Positions 1 to 8,214 of a DNA stretch of 64,000 nucleotides are shown here, piece by piece. Source of the stretch: Treponema saccharophilum DSM 2985 (GTDB lineage Bacteria; Spirochaetota; Spirochaetia; Treponematales; Treponemataceae); contig NZ_AGRW01000051.1 in assembly GCF_000255555.1 (NCBI RefSeq), positions 149,820 to 213,819 of the forward strand, read 5' to 3'. Position 1 is the stretch's first letter, and each line of letters starts with the position of its first letter. The notes beneath the pieces are model-generated. The model was given only the letters and a program-made list of their open reading frames with translations, did no database searches and was not told the DNA's origin. A program made the position numbers and the translations under genes.

Positions 1-2
1 AC

Positions 3-2483
3 GAGCAGTACATGATTCTTTCCACCTATTACAGGCAGCAGCATTACCACCCGATAATGGCGCTGCGCTCTGCGTTCGGCCTCCTGATTCAGATTCCGTT
101 TTTTACGGCGGCATACGCGTGCCTGAGCCACATGACGGCTTTGCAGGGGCACAGCTTTCTGTTCATCAGAGACATGGGCGCCCCCGACTCCCTTTTCATG
201 ATTGGAGCTTTCCATGTGAACGTTCTTCCAATCCTTATGACCATAATAAATATGGTGAGCGGAACGATTTACACGCGAGGATTCCCCATAAAAGACAAGC
301 TTTATACGTACGGGCTGGCTCTTATCTTCGTCATCATTCTCTACGATTCGCCGGCAGGGCTCGTAATGTATTGGACGATGAACAATTTGTTCTCCCTCGT
401 CAAAAACATATTCTACAAGATGCGGCATCCTGTAAAAGCGCTTTACTACATCGCCTGCGCGCTCGTCACAGCCCTTATCATATGGATTTTTGCGGCACAT
501 GTCCTTTCAATTACGAGGGCGCTGCTGGTCAGTTTCGTTTTCGCTTTGGTTTACCCGGCTCCATTGTACGTACGCTTCGCGAACTGGCTCATCGACAATC
601 CATACACTTCGCTGAGGGACAATTTCAAACTGCGCCTTTCTTTGTTCGCAGTTTCCGCAGTCGCGCTTACGCTCCTTTTAGGGTATTTCATTCCGACGAA
701 CCTCATCGCGTCCTCCCCGGAGGAATTCAGCGGCATAGACGGCATCGGGAACCCGATGTTTTTCGTGAAGAACACCCTTTCACAGGCCGCGGGATTCTGC
801 CTTGTCTGGGCCTCATTGATATTTTTCCTTTACCACGAGCGAATGCAGACTTTGATTGCGACGGGGCTTTCAATCATTTTCGGAATGTGCATCCTCAACA
901 ATTTCGCGTTCCCGGAAGACTACGGCAACCTGTCGAAGCTCCTCATATTCACCGATATCGGAACAGTTGATTCCACTCCAATAAAAATAGCAATCAACGC
1001 GCTGGCTCTTGCAATTTTTGCGGCCGCACTCTTTTTCGTCTTCAAATGCAACAAAACGAAAATTTTCAACAGCGTTCTTTCCCTTGCGGCAATCAGCCTA
1101 TTCGGCATGGGAGTAATGAACAGCGTGACAATCACGAAGGGCTACAAATCATATGAGGAAAAAGTAAAGGCGAACGGCATTGCCTCAATGTCAAAAATCG
1201 AGCCCATTTTCCATTTGTCGAAAACAGGGAAAAACGTCCTCTACATATACTTGGACAAAGCCCAGAACAGGTATATTGAGGAAATGTTCAGGGAGATACC
1301 GGAGCTTCAGGAGCAGTTCTCAGGATTCACCCTTTACAAGAATACAGTCTCATTTAACGGGCATACGCTTCTCGGCGCGCCGTCCGTTTATGGAGGATAT
1401 GAATACACGCCGGAAGCGATGAACGCCCGCAGCGACGTTTCATTGGTAGACAAGCAGAACGAATGCCTTCTTGTCCTTCCTAGAATATTCACCGAGCAGA
1501 CGGACGGAAACTGGTCCGCGACAGTAACGGATTCCACCTGGGCCAATTACAGCTGGACGCCAGACCTTTCCATTTATAAAGGCTATCCGAGCATCGATGC
1601 GCACCTTACCGATGCGGTTTACCTTGATTTGTGGTACAAAGAGCATCAGGACACGGCTCAAATTTCAGTCACATCGGACACGCTCAAAAGGAACATACTG
1701 TGGTACGGATTTTTCAAATCCTCACCGCTTTTCCTGAGACCGGCCTTTTACAATGATGGCGTCTATTGGTCGGCAAACAAAACGAACGATGATTTCAACG
1801 ATTACCTGAACGGATATTCCGTCCTGGATTATCTGAAGCGCTTCACGGATTTCAACGCCTCAAAGGAAAATGTGTACATCAACCTCACGAACAACTGTCC
1901 CCACGACTCGCTGTTTCTCCAGGCGCCGGAATACAGGCCTTCCTCAAAAATCACGAACAAAGGCACATCTTCATTCGCCAACGACTCCCTGTACCATTCG
2001 AACGCCGGAGCAATACGCAGAATCGGAGAGTGGTTCCAATACCTGAAATCAGAAGGAGTTTATGACAACTGCAGAATCGTTCTGGTTGCGGATCACGGGA
2101 GCTCCGGCAAGGAAGGGGAATACGTCTGGGATGAGAAGTTCGAGAAAATGCAGCCTGGCCACTATCACCCGCTCCTCATGTTCAAGGACTTCAATGAGTC
2201 AGGAAATCTGAAAGTCAACACCGATTTCATGACCAATGCGGACACGCCGCTTCTGCTGACACAGGGAATCGTTGACAATCCGACAAACCCATTTACAGGA
2301 AAAAAACTTGAAGCCGACAAGGAAAACGGCGCATTGATTTGCACCTCAGACATTTTTATGCCATACCAAAACAGCAGCAAGTATGTATTCACGGTCAAAG
2401 ACGACCAATGGCTACGGGTCAGCGGGAATATATTTGATTCCGCAAACTGGTCTTTTGAACCTCATAAACAGGAGAAAAAATAA
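3..2483 (+). CDS. YidC/Oxa1-like membrane domain fused to LtaS/sulfatase-like domain (5' partial)
   Basis: The reading frame is open to the window edge (codons E-Q-Y precede the first Met at 12), so the N-terminus is missing. Residues about 1-130 resemble the conserved YidC core: the LIQIPFF segment, the FLFIRDMGAPDSLF loop and the SPAGLVMYWTMNNLFS segment. Several more membrane helices follow to about residue 370. From about 410 there is an alkaline-phosphatase-superfamily domain with NVLYIYLDK and VADHG metal-site motifs, like LtaS and other phosphoglycerol or phosphoethanolamine transferases. It is translationally coupled to a TagB/TagF-like gene (TAATG overlap). I infer a membrane enzyme that modifies a surface polymer. 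Whether the YidC part still inserts proteins cannot be told. The fusion lies in one uninterrupted frame. Confidence 0.8.
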   Translation, partial: EQYMILSTYYRQQHYHPIMALRSAFGLLIQIPFFTAAYACLSHMTALQGHSFLFIRDMGAPDSLFMIGAFHVNVLPILMTIINMVSGTIYTRGFPIKDKLYTYGLALIFVIILYDSPAGLVMYWTMNNLFSLVKNIFYKMRHPVKALYYIACALVTALIIWIFAAHVLSITRALLVSFVFALVYPAPLYVRFANWLIDNPYTSLRDNFKLRLSLFAVSAVALTLLLGYFIPTNLIASSPEEFSGIDGIGNPMFFVKNTLSQAAGFCLVWASLIFFLYHERMQTLIATGLSIIFGMCILNNFAFPEDYGNLSKLLIFTDIGTVDSTPIKIAINALALAIFAAALFFVFKCNKTKIFNSVLSLAAISLFGMGVMNSVTITKGYKSYEEKVKANGIASMSKIEPIFHLSKTGKNVLYIYLDKAQNRYIEEMFREIPELQEQFSGFTLYKNTVSFNGHTLLGAPSVYGGYEYTPEAMNARSDVSLVDKQNECLLVLPRIFTEQTDGNWSATVTDSTWANYSWTPDLSIYKGYPSIDAHLTDAVYLDLWYKEHQDTAQISVTSDTLKRNILWYGFFKSSPLFLRPAFYNDGVYWSANKTNDDFNDYLNGYSVLDYLKRFTDFNASKENVYINLTNNCPHDSLFLQAPEYRPSSKITNKGTSSFANDSLYHSNAGAIRRIGEWFQYLKSEGVYDNCRIVLVADHGSSGKEGEYVWDEKFEKMQPGHYHPLLMFKDFNESGNLKVNTDFMTNADTPLLLTQGIVDNPTNPFTGKKLEADKENGALICTSDIFMPYQNSSKYVFTVKDDQWLRVSGNIFDSANWSFEPHKQEKK

Positions 2484-3727
2484 TGAATGTCTTTCTATTA
2501 TATATTGACCCGGGCACGGGCAGCATGCTTTTTTCGGTCTGCATCGGTGTAGCAGCCACGCTATTTTTTCTGGCAAGAGCATTATGGCTGAAACTGCAGC
2601 TGTTCTTTACGGGCGGGAAAGCGAAGGCCGACACAAACACAAAAAAATATGTAATCTACAACGAAGGCAGACAATACCTGAATTGTTTCAAGCCGGTTCT
2701 TGACGCATTCGAAAAACGCGGGACTGAGGTCTTTTATCTGACATCAATGGAGAACGACCCGCTCCTCAACGAGCCTTACAAATTCGTAAAGGGCGAATAC
2801 ATAGGCGAAGGAAACAAGGCTTTTGCCCGCCTGAACATGCTCAGCGCCGGTGTCGTATTAATGACGACCCCGGGACTCGACGTTTACCAGATGAAAAGGA
2901 GCAAAACCGTAAAGCATTATGCGCACCTGCGGCATGGCTCAGGGGATGCGACAATGTACCGCCTTTACGGAATCGATTACTTCGACTCGGTTCTTCTTAC
3001 GGGCGACTATCAGAAAGACGACCTGCGCTATCTGGAAAAATCGCGGGGCTTAAAAGAGAAGGAGCTCGTTACGGTAGGATGCACATACCTTGATGAGCTG
3101 AAGAAAAAGATGGAGCAGATTCCCGCGGAAGAGAACCATGCGTTTACCGTTCTTCTCTGCCCTTCATGGGGTCCGAGCGCTATTCTTTCAAAGTACGGAG
3201 AAAAACTGCTCACACCGCTTATTGAGACAGGCTGGCATATAATCGTCCGCCCACATCCTCAGTCAAAAAAGTCGGAAAGCGAGATGCTCGAACGCCTTCA
3301 GAAAAAATATGAGTCATTCCCAAACATCGAATGGAATTTCGACAGGGACAATATCTACGCGCTAAAACGTGCAGACATTATGATTTCGGACTTCTCTTCT
3401 GTCATTTATGACTACACCTTCCTGTGCGACAAGCCCGTCATGTATGTAAATGCCGACCTTGATTTGCGAATCTACGACGCAAGCGAAGTATACGATGAGG
3501 ACGGCTCGAACAAACGGATATGGCAGTTCACGACACTTGAAAAAATCGGAATCGAACTGAAAGAAGAGCAGTTCACGGACATAAAAAATGTAATTCAGAA
3601 TGCGAGCGACTCCCCCGTTCTTGCGGCTGCCCGCGCCAAGGCAAAATCTGAGGCGTGGATGCACATAGGGGAGGCTGGCGACAGGGTCTGCCAGTTCATG
3701 ATTGACAAAGTTGAGGAAAAGCAATAA
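2483..3727 (+). CDS. CDP-glycerol glycerophosphotransferase (TagB/TagF-like)
   Basis: 414 residues. One N-terminal membrane segment follows the motif YIDPGTGSML. The body matches CDP-glycerol:poly(glycerophosphate) glycerophosphotransferases, with the HLRHGSGD region, the RPHPQSKKSESEM nucleotide-binding region and SDFSSVIYDYTFL near residue 300. Family members transfer glycerol phosphate or a related polyol phosphate from a CDP-activated donor to a membrane-bound acceptor. The start overlaps the upstream stop by one base (TAATG), with GGAG about 8 bases upstream, so the two genes are co-translated. With the neighbouring LicC-like cytidylyltransferase this suggests a phosphopolyol- or phosphocholine-decorated glycan. 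The exact donor is not determined. Confidence 0.85.
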   Translation: MNVFLLYIDPGTGSMLFSVCIGVAATLFFLARALWLKLQLFFTGGKAKADTNTKKYVIYNEGRQYLNCFKPVLDAFEKRGTEVFYLTSMENDPLLNEPYKFVKGEYIGEGNKAFARLNMLSAGVVLMTTPGLDVYQMKRSKTVKHYAHLRHGSGDATMYRLYGIDYFDSVLLTGDYQKDDLRYLEKSRGLKEKELVTVGCTYLDELKKKMEQIPAEENHAFTVLLCPSWGPSAILSKYGEKLLTPLIETGWHIIVRPHPQSKKSESEMLERLQKKYESFPNIEWNFDRDNIYALKRADIMISDFSSVIYDYTFLCDKPVMYVNADLDLRIYDASEVYDEDGSNKRIWQFTTLEKIGIELKEEQFTDIKNVIQNASDSPVLAAARAKAKSEAWMHIGEAGDRVCQFMIDKVEEKQ

Positions 3728-3766
3728 CGGCAAACGCGATTTTTTTATAGGAGGAATAAGAAAATA

Positions 3767-4513
3767 ATGCAAGCAATAATCTTAGCGGCAGGAACAGGAA
3801 GCAGGCTCCGGCCTTTGACCGATACCGTTCCAAAGTGCATGGTAAAAGTAAATGGCATTCCCATGATTGAGCGAACGATAGATGCTCTCGTCGCAGCCGG
3901 CATAAAAAAATTAATCATCGGGCTTGGCTACAAGAGCGAGGTCCTTAAGGATTTTATCCGGAGAACTTTTGATGAAAAACGCCTGAACGGGATGCAGATT
4001 GAATTCGGCGAGAACCCCGACTACGACAAAACGAACAACATATACTCGCTTTACCTTCTGAAAGAGTTCTTCAAAGCTGATGACACCCTGCTCATAGAAA
4101 GCGACCTTGTTTACAAGCCGGAGGTCTTAAAGGACCTTGTGAACGCGGAGGACAAGAATCTCGCCGTAGTAAGCCGCTGGGAAGACTGGATGGACGGAAC
4201 GGTAACGCTTCTGAACAAGGACGATGAAATCACAAACTTCATCGTCAAGAAGAATCAGAAAAACGAGGAAAAGCCATCTTACTACAAAACGGTCAACATT
4301 TATAAATTCTCCAAAGAATTCACAAACACCTATTATCTGCCGTTCCTTGAGACGTTCATGAATGTCTTCGGAAAGAATTCGTATTATGAGACATGCCTTA
4401 AGTTCATCTCAGAAACCGATTCAAGCCTTCTCAAGGGATTCAAAATCGACCAGGGAATCTGGTACGAAGTGGACAATCAGGAGGATTTGAAAGAGGCTGA
4501 AAAGCGGTTTTAA
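3767..4513 (+). CDS. Sugar-phosphate/phosphocholine-type nucleotidyltransferase (LicC-like)
   Basis: 248 residues. The N-terminal signature ILAAGTGSRLRPLTD...PKCMVKVNG marks an NTP-transferase fold, and the NIYSLYLLKEFF segment and overall length fit the LicC and phosphonate-cytidylyltransferase branch better than long glucose-1-phosphate enzymes. The family activates a phosphorylated alcohol, base or sugar with CTP or another NTP. A strong AGGAGG lies about 12 bases before the ATG. It is last in a three-gene unit and is followed by a strong terminator, so it probably supplies the CDP-activated donor used by the upstream transferase. The substrate is inferred, not seen. Confidence 0.8.
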   Translation: MQAIILAAGTGSRLRPLTDTVPKCMVKVNGIPMIERTIDALVAAGIKKLIIGLGYKSEVLKDFIRRTFDEKRLNGMQIEFGENPDYDKTNNIYSLYLLKEFFKADDTLLIESDLVYKPEVLKDLVNAEDKNLAVVSRWEDWMDGTVTLLNKDDEITNFIVKKNQKNEEKPSYYKTVNIYKFSKEFTNTYYLPFLETFMNVFGKNSYYETCLKFISETDSSLLKGFKIDQGIWYEVDNQEDLKEAEKRF

Positions 4514-4534
4514 TCGGTTTTCCGCCGCAGGTTC

Positions 4535-4575
4535 TGCCGAATCAGGATTTTTCCGTCCGATTCGGCATTTTTTTT
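4535..4575 (+). terminator. Rho-independent terminator
   Basis: A 9-bp perfect stem (4535-4543 with 4559-4567) is followed directly by eight T residues (4568-4575). It ends the unit of the nucleotidyltransferase gene. Confidence 0.85.
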
Positions 4576-4620
4576 GCGGTTCGCCAGAAAACGGCGATGT
4601 AGAAACAATCCGGCAAAAAA

Positions 4621-4635
4621 TATATTCTGTCCGGC
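4621..4635 (+). promoter_or_regulatory. -10 element for a probable leaderless glycosyltransferase mRNA
   Basis: TATATT/TATTCT at 4621-4628 stands 7 bases before the ATG at 4636, with no Shine-Dalgarno sequence between. Initiation 6-7 bases downstream of a -10 would fall on the start codon. No good -35 is visible. Confidence 0.45.
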
Positions 4636-5721
4636 ATGATTCTCATAAACGGAAATTTTCTTTGCAGGAACCTCACGGGAATCGAGCGGTTCGCATTCGA
4701 GACGTGCAGGCAGCTGGACATCATTCTGGCGGAGAAAAACGCATCGGGCATCGAGTTCTCGATTCTGGTGCCGAACAACGCAAAAACCGTTCCCGAATTC
4801 AGGAACATCCATACGATATTGTCGGAAAAGCCCCTCAAGAGCTTCCCGAAATGGGATATGTTTGAGATTGCGATGGAGGCAAAGAAGCGCAATGCCGTTC
4901 CGCTCAACTTCTCCAACACTGCCCCGCTCGGAAAAAAAAGCGGAATATGCTTCATCCACGACATTTACGCGCACGACTTCCCGGGGGATTTCGTGACATT
5001 CAAGGACAGGCTCATCCGCGCGTACAGCTGCCTCCATTACAGGAACATCGCGAAAAACGCGCGGCTCATCCTCACCGTTTCCGAATTCAGCAAGAAGCAG
5101 ATTCAAAAAGCATACAAGACGGACGCCGAGCGCATCATTGTCGTCCCGAACGGGTGGGAGCATTTCAATTCCGTAGCCGAGGACAACGGGATTTTCAGCA
5201 GGTTCCCGCAGCTTGCCGAGAACAGGTTCTTTTTCACGCTCGGAAGCCTTCAGAAAAGGAAGAACCTGCGCTGGATTCTTGAATACGCAGCAGGAAACCC
5301 GGAGCAGACGTTCGCGATTTCCGGGAAGGCGATAGGCGGAATGAAATCCACGGAGCTGGGGGACATCAGGAAACTCCGGAACGTCGTTCTTCTGGGATAT
5401 GTTTCCGACAGCGAGGTAAAAGCGCTCATGAAGAGATGCGAGGCATTCGTGTTCCCTTCGTATTACGAGGGGTTCGGCATTCCGCCGCTCGAGGCGCTCT
5501 CCGCGGGCGCAAAGATTATCGTCTCAAAGAACGCGAGCCTCCCAGAAATTTACGGAAACGCGGCGGCTTACATAGACGCCTGCGACACGAACTGCAGCCT
5601 TCCCGACCTGGCGGAAAAGCCCATAAAGAAAGAGGACGTCGACGGCGTGCTGCGGAAATACACGTACCGGAACGCCGCTGAAAAATTGTACGAAGCGGTA
5701 TCCAAAATCGAGGACAACTAA
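4636..5721 (+). CDS. Glycosyltransferase family 4
   Basis: 361 residues with the GT-B architecture of GT4 enzymes. The N-terminal acceptor half includes FIHDIYAHDF and TVSEFSKKQI. The C-terminal donor half carries YYEGFGIPPLEALSAGAKIIVS near residue 275, the E-x7-E type motif that contacts the nucleotide sugar. It probably adds a hexose in a surface polysaccharide pathway in the cytoplasm. It stands alone between a terminator (4535-4575) and another (5753-5773). No Shine-Dalgarno is present; a -10 hexamer lies just upstream, so translation may be leaderless. The sugar specificity is unknown. Confidence 0.85.
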   Translation: MILINGNFLCRNLTGIERFAFETCRQLDIILAEKNASGIEFSILVPNNAKTVPEFRNIHTILSEKPLKSFPKWDMFEIAMEAKKRNAVPLNFSNTAPLGKKSGICFIHDIYAHDFPGDFVTFKDRLIRAYSCLHYRNIAKNARLILTVSEFSKKQIQKAYKTDAERIIVVPNGWEHFNSVAEDNGIFSRFPQLAENRFFFTLGSLQKRKNLRWILEYAAGNPEQTFAISGKAIGGMKSTELGDIRKLRNVVLLGYVSDSEVKALMKRCEAFVFPSYYEGFGIPPLEALSAGAKIIVSKNASLPEIYGNAAAYIDACDTNCSLPDLAEKPIKKEDVDGVLRKYTYRNAAEKLYEAVSKIEDN

Positions 5722-5752
5722 ATCCCGAACAGAAAACAGAACGACAGTCATC

Positions 5753-5773
5753 CGCCCGCTCGCGGGCGTTTTT
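5753..5773 (+). terminator. Rho-independent terminator
   Basis: Stem CGCCCG/CGGGCG (5753-5758 with 5763-5768), loop CTCG, followed by TTTTT. It lies 32 bases after the glycosyltransferase stop. Confidence 0.85.
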
Positions 5774-5798
5774 ATCGGCGGGAACTTCAGATTGTGCC

Positions 5799-5895
5799 TT
5801 CCCCGTCATGGCGGAGAAGGCTCGAAGACGTGACGCACTCGGCAGTAGCGACATCACGGACGATGCCCTGCTCGGCACGGTGGCTCGACGGGGAA
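5799..5895. other. Extended inverted-repeat element of unknown type
   Basis: A 9-bp perfect inverted repeat (TTCCCCGTC at 5799-5807 and GACGGGGAA at 5887-5895) encloses about 80 bases containing further short complementary arms (GTGCC/GGCAC just around the outer stem, CGTGA/TCACG inside). It lies in the 244-base gap between two glycosyltransferase genes, after a terminator and before a promoter. It has no coding character and matches no RNA family that I recognise. It could be a small structured RNA or a dispersed repeat. Confidence 0.35.
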
Positions 5896-5950
5896 TGTGA
5901 TGAAGGATGAGCGGATTTTTCCCGCTCTTCAAGAGGTCGCGAAAAAAATG

Positions 5951-5965
5951 TATAATCCCGAAAAT
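5951..5965 (+). promoter_or_regulatory. -10 TATAAT before glycosyltransferase gene
   Basis: A perfect TATAAT at 5951-5956 is 9 bases before the ATG at 5966, leaving a leader of about 3 bases and no room for a Shine-Dalgarno. The -35 (TTCAAG at 5928-5933) is weak. Confidence 0.5.
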
Positions 5966-7087
5966 ATGAAAGTTGCTATTGTTCACGATTGGCTCGTCAA
6001 CTACGGCGGTGCCGAGCGCGTCGTCGAGGCGATGCTGTCCCTCTACCCCGATGCGGACATATACACGCTTGTATACGACGAAAAGAAGATGGGGCGCATC
6101 TTCCCGAAGGAAAAAGTCCGCACATCGTTCGTCCAGAAAATACCTGGCTCAACAAAAATATATACGAAACTCCTCACGCTCATGCCGAAAGCATTCGAGT
6201 CGTTCGACTTCTCCGGATACGACCTCGTGCTCTGCTCGTCGTCGAGCTGCGCGAAGGGCGTCATAACGCCGCCCTCCGTCCCGCATATCGCCTACATCCA
6301 CTCGCCCATGCGCTACGCATGGGACCAGTTCTTCGAATACAGGAAGCGGAGCGGCTCGCTGACGAGGCTTTTCATGGACAGATGGATGATGGGCATCCGG
6401 CTCTGGGATTTCGTCTCGAGCCAGAGAATCGACTCGATAATCGCGAATTCGGCCTACATCGCGCGCAGGATAAAGAAATACTGGAACCTCGACTCGAAAG
6501 TCATCTTCCCGCCGGTGGACACGCAGCGTCTCCGCCCCAACGGGAAGCCGAGCGAGGATTTCTTCGTCGTCTTCTCGCGCTTCGTCCCGTACAAGAGGAT
6601 TGACCTCGCGATACGGGCATGCGGCGAGACAGGAAAGAAGCTCGTCGTAATCGGCGGCGGGAGCCAGGAAAAGGAGCTCAGGGAAATCGCGTCGCTCTAC
6701 AAGGGCGCGGACATCACATTCACCGGGCGGATAAAGGACGACGAGGTGATGGATTATCTGCAGCGGTGCCGCGCGCTCATTTTCTGCGCGGAGGAGGACT
6801 TCGGGATAATACCCGTCGAGGCGCAGGCGTGCGGAAGGCCGGTCATCGCGTTCGGGAAAGGCGGCGCGCTCGAGACGGTTGTCGACGGGAAGACCGGCGT
6901 CTTCTTCGGCCACCAGTCCGCGGACGCGCTGATGATTGCGATGGAAAAATTCGAGGAGCTGGAGCGGAACGGGGCGTTCGTCCCGGAGAAGATTGCGGAG
7001 CACGCGAAATCGTTCTCGACGGAGCGGTTCTGCGCGCAGTTGAGGGAACACATAGAGGGGATCCTTTCGGAAAAAGAAAAATGCTGA
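5966..7087 (+). CDS. Glycosyltransferase family 4 (WbaZ-like)
   Basis: 373 residues from MKVAIVHDWL, the usual start of this family with the GGAERVVEAM motif next. An upstream in-frame ATG (5897) would add 23 unrelated residues and runs through the promoter-like TATAAT, so I reject it. The middle has YIHSPMRYAWDQ, typical of the WbaZ mannosyltransferase-like branch. The C-terminal half has the donor-site EEDFGIIPVEAQACGRPVIAF. It probably extends a lipid-linked oligosaccharide in the cytoplasm. The last 7 bases overlap the next glycosyltransferase, so both are in one operon that runs on to the WbaP-like and barrel genes. Confidence 0.85.
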   Translation: MKVAIVHDWLVNYGGAERVVEAMLSLYPDADIYTLVYDEKKMGRIFPKEKVRTSFVQKIPGSTKIYTKLLTLMPKAFESFDFSGYDLVLCSSSSCAKGVITPPSVPHIAYIHSPMRYAWDQFFEYRKRSGSLTRLFMDRWMMGIRLWDFVSSQRIDSIIANSAYIARRIKKYWNLDSKVIFPPVDTQRLRPNGKPSEDFFVVFSRFVPYKRIDLAIRACGETGKKLVVIGGGSQEKELREIASLYKGADITFTGRIKDDEVMDYLQRCRALIFCAEEDFGIIPVEAQACGRPVIAFGKGGALETVVDGKTGVFFGHQSADALMIAMEKFEELERNGAFVPEKIAEHAKSFSTERFCAQLREHIEGILSEKEKC

Positions 7088-8178
7088 AAATCGCTATTGA
7101 CTGCCGGATGATCGGCTCGGGGGGCATCGGCTCCTACATTTCGGAACTTGTGCCGTGGCTTTTGGAGGAGCACGAATGCCTCCTCATCGGAACGCACGAG
7201 CAGTGCATGGATTTCGTCAGGATGAAGAACGTCGAGTTCTGCTTCTGCGACGTGAAGCCCTTCTCGTTCGACGAGATGTTCATGTTCCCGAAGGAAGTCC
7301 TCGAAAAAATCCACCAGTACGATTTCTTCTTCACGCCGTACTGCAACATACCGGGCGGCATAAGAATTCCCGTCTTCTCGACCATACACGACGTCGTGTT
7401 CCTCGACGTGCCGTCGCTCACGGGCTTTCTCGGGCGGCTCGGGCGCAAATTCTTCTACCAGCGGGCGATAAACCTTTCGGAGGAGATATTCACCGTGTCG
7501 GAATTCTCCGCCTCGCGCATACGGGCGAACCTGCGGTGCACGAAGCCGATTTCGATAACGTACAACGCCGCGCCGTCATTCCTTTCGAAGGATGACGGGA
7601 CGGAGAAGACAGAGAAGACGGGGACAATCCTCTTCGTGGGAAACATAAAGAAGCACAAGGGGCTGAAAACGCTCCTCGACGCGTTCGTACTCGCCGTGCG
7701 GGAAGGATTCCAGAAAAAGCTCCTCATCGTCGGAAACGCGGAGAACTTCCGCACGGGCGACGAGGAGACCGTGGCCCGCCTGCGCGAGCTTTCCGCGGAG
7801 CTTGAGGGAAAAATCGAGTTCACGGGGAAAGTCTCGAACGAGCAGATAAAGCAGCTCTACAAGGAGGCGGATTTCCTCGTGCAGCCGTCGCTCTACGAGG
7901 GATTCGGGATGCCGCCGCTCGAGGCGATGACGGTGGGGACGCCCGCTATTGTGTCGGACATTCCCGTGTTCAAGGAGATATACGACGGGTTCCCGGTGAC
8001 GTTCTTCAAGGTGTCCGACCCGCGCGACCTTGCCGACAAGATGCTCGCGTTCAAGGGCGCGGCCGCGCCAGTCCCCGAGTCCCTCGCCGGGAAATATTCC
8101 TACAAAGTCTCCGCCGAGAAAATCGCCGGCGCGATGGAGCGGAGCGCGGAAGGAAAAAAGACGGCGGAACGCGACTGA
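7081..8178 (+). CDS. Glycosyltransferase family 4
   Basis: 365 residues starting MLKIAIDCRMIGSGGIGSYI, a standard GT4 N-terminus with a glycine-rich loop. The frame is open far upstream, but that part is the shadow of the previous gene. The donor site is LYEGFGMPPLEAMTVGTPAIVSD near residue 275. It overlaps the preceding glycosyltransferase by 7 bases and is followed after 36 bases by the phosphoglycosyltransferase, consistent with an oligosaccharide-unit assembly operon. The sugar donor and acceptor cannot be read from sequence. Confidence 0.85.
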   Translation: MLKIAIDCRMIGSGGIGSYISELVPWLLEEHECLLIGTHEQCMDFVRMKNVEFCFCDVKPFSFDEMFMFPKEVLEKIHQYDFFFTPYCNIPGGIRIPVFSTIHDVVFLDVPSLTGFLGRLGRKFFYQRAINLSEEIFTVSEFSASRIRANLRCTKPISITYNAAPSFLSKDDGTEKTEKTGTILFVGNIKKHKGLKTLLDAFVLAVREGFQKKLLIVGNAENFRTGDEETVARLRELSAELEGKIEFTGKVSNEQIKQLYKEADFLVQPSLYEGFGMPPLEAMTVGTPAIVSDIPVFKEIYDGFPVTFFKVSDPRDLADKMLAFKGAAAPVPESLAGKYSYKVSAEKIAGAMERSAEGKKTAERD

Positions 8179-8214
8179 TTCCGGGAAAAAATTGAAAAAG
8201 GAAGATAAAAAAGC

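Noticed and set aside
6619..7080. An upstream extension of the second GT4 gene
   Set aside because: The extension is a frame-shifted shadow of the preceding glycosyltransferase; the conserved N-terminus begins at 7081.
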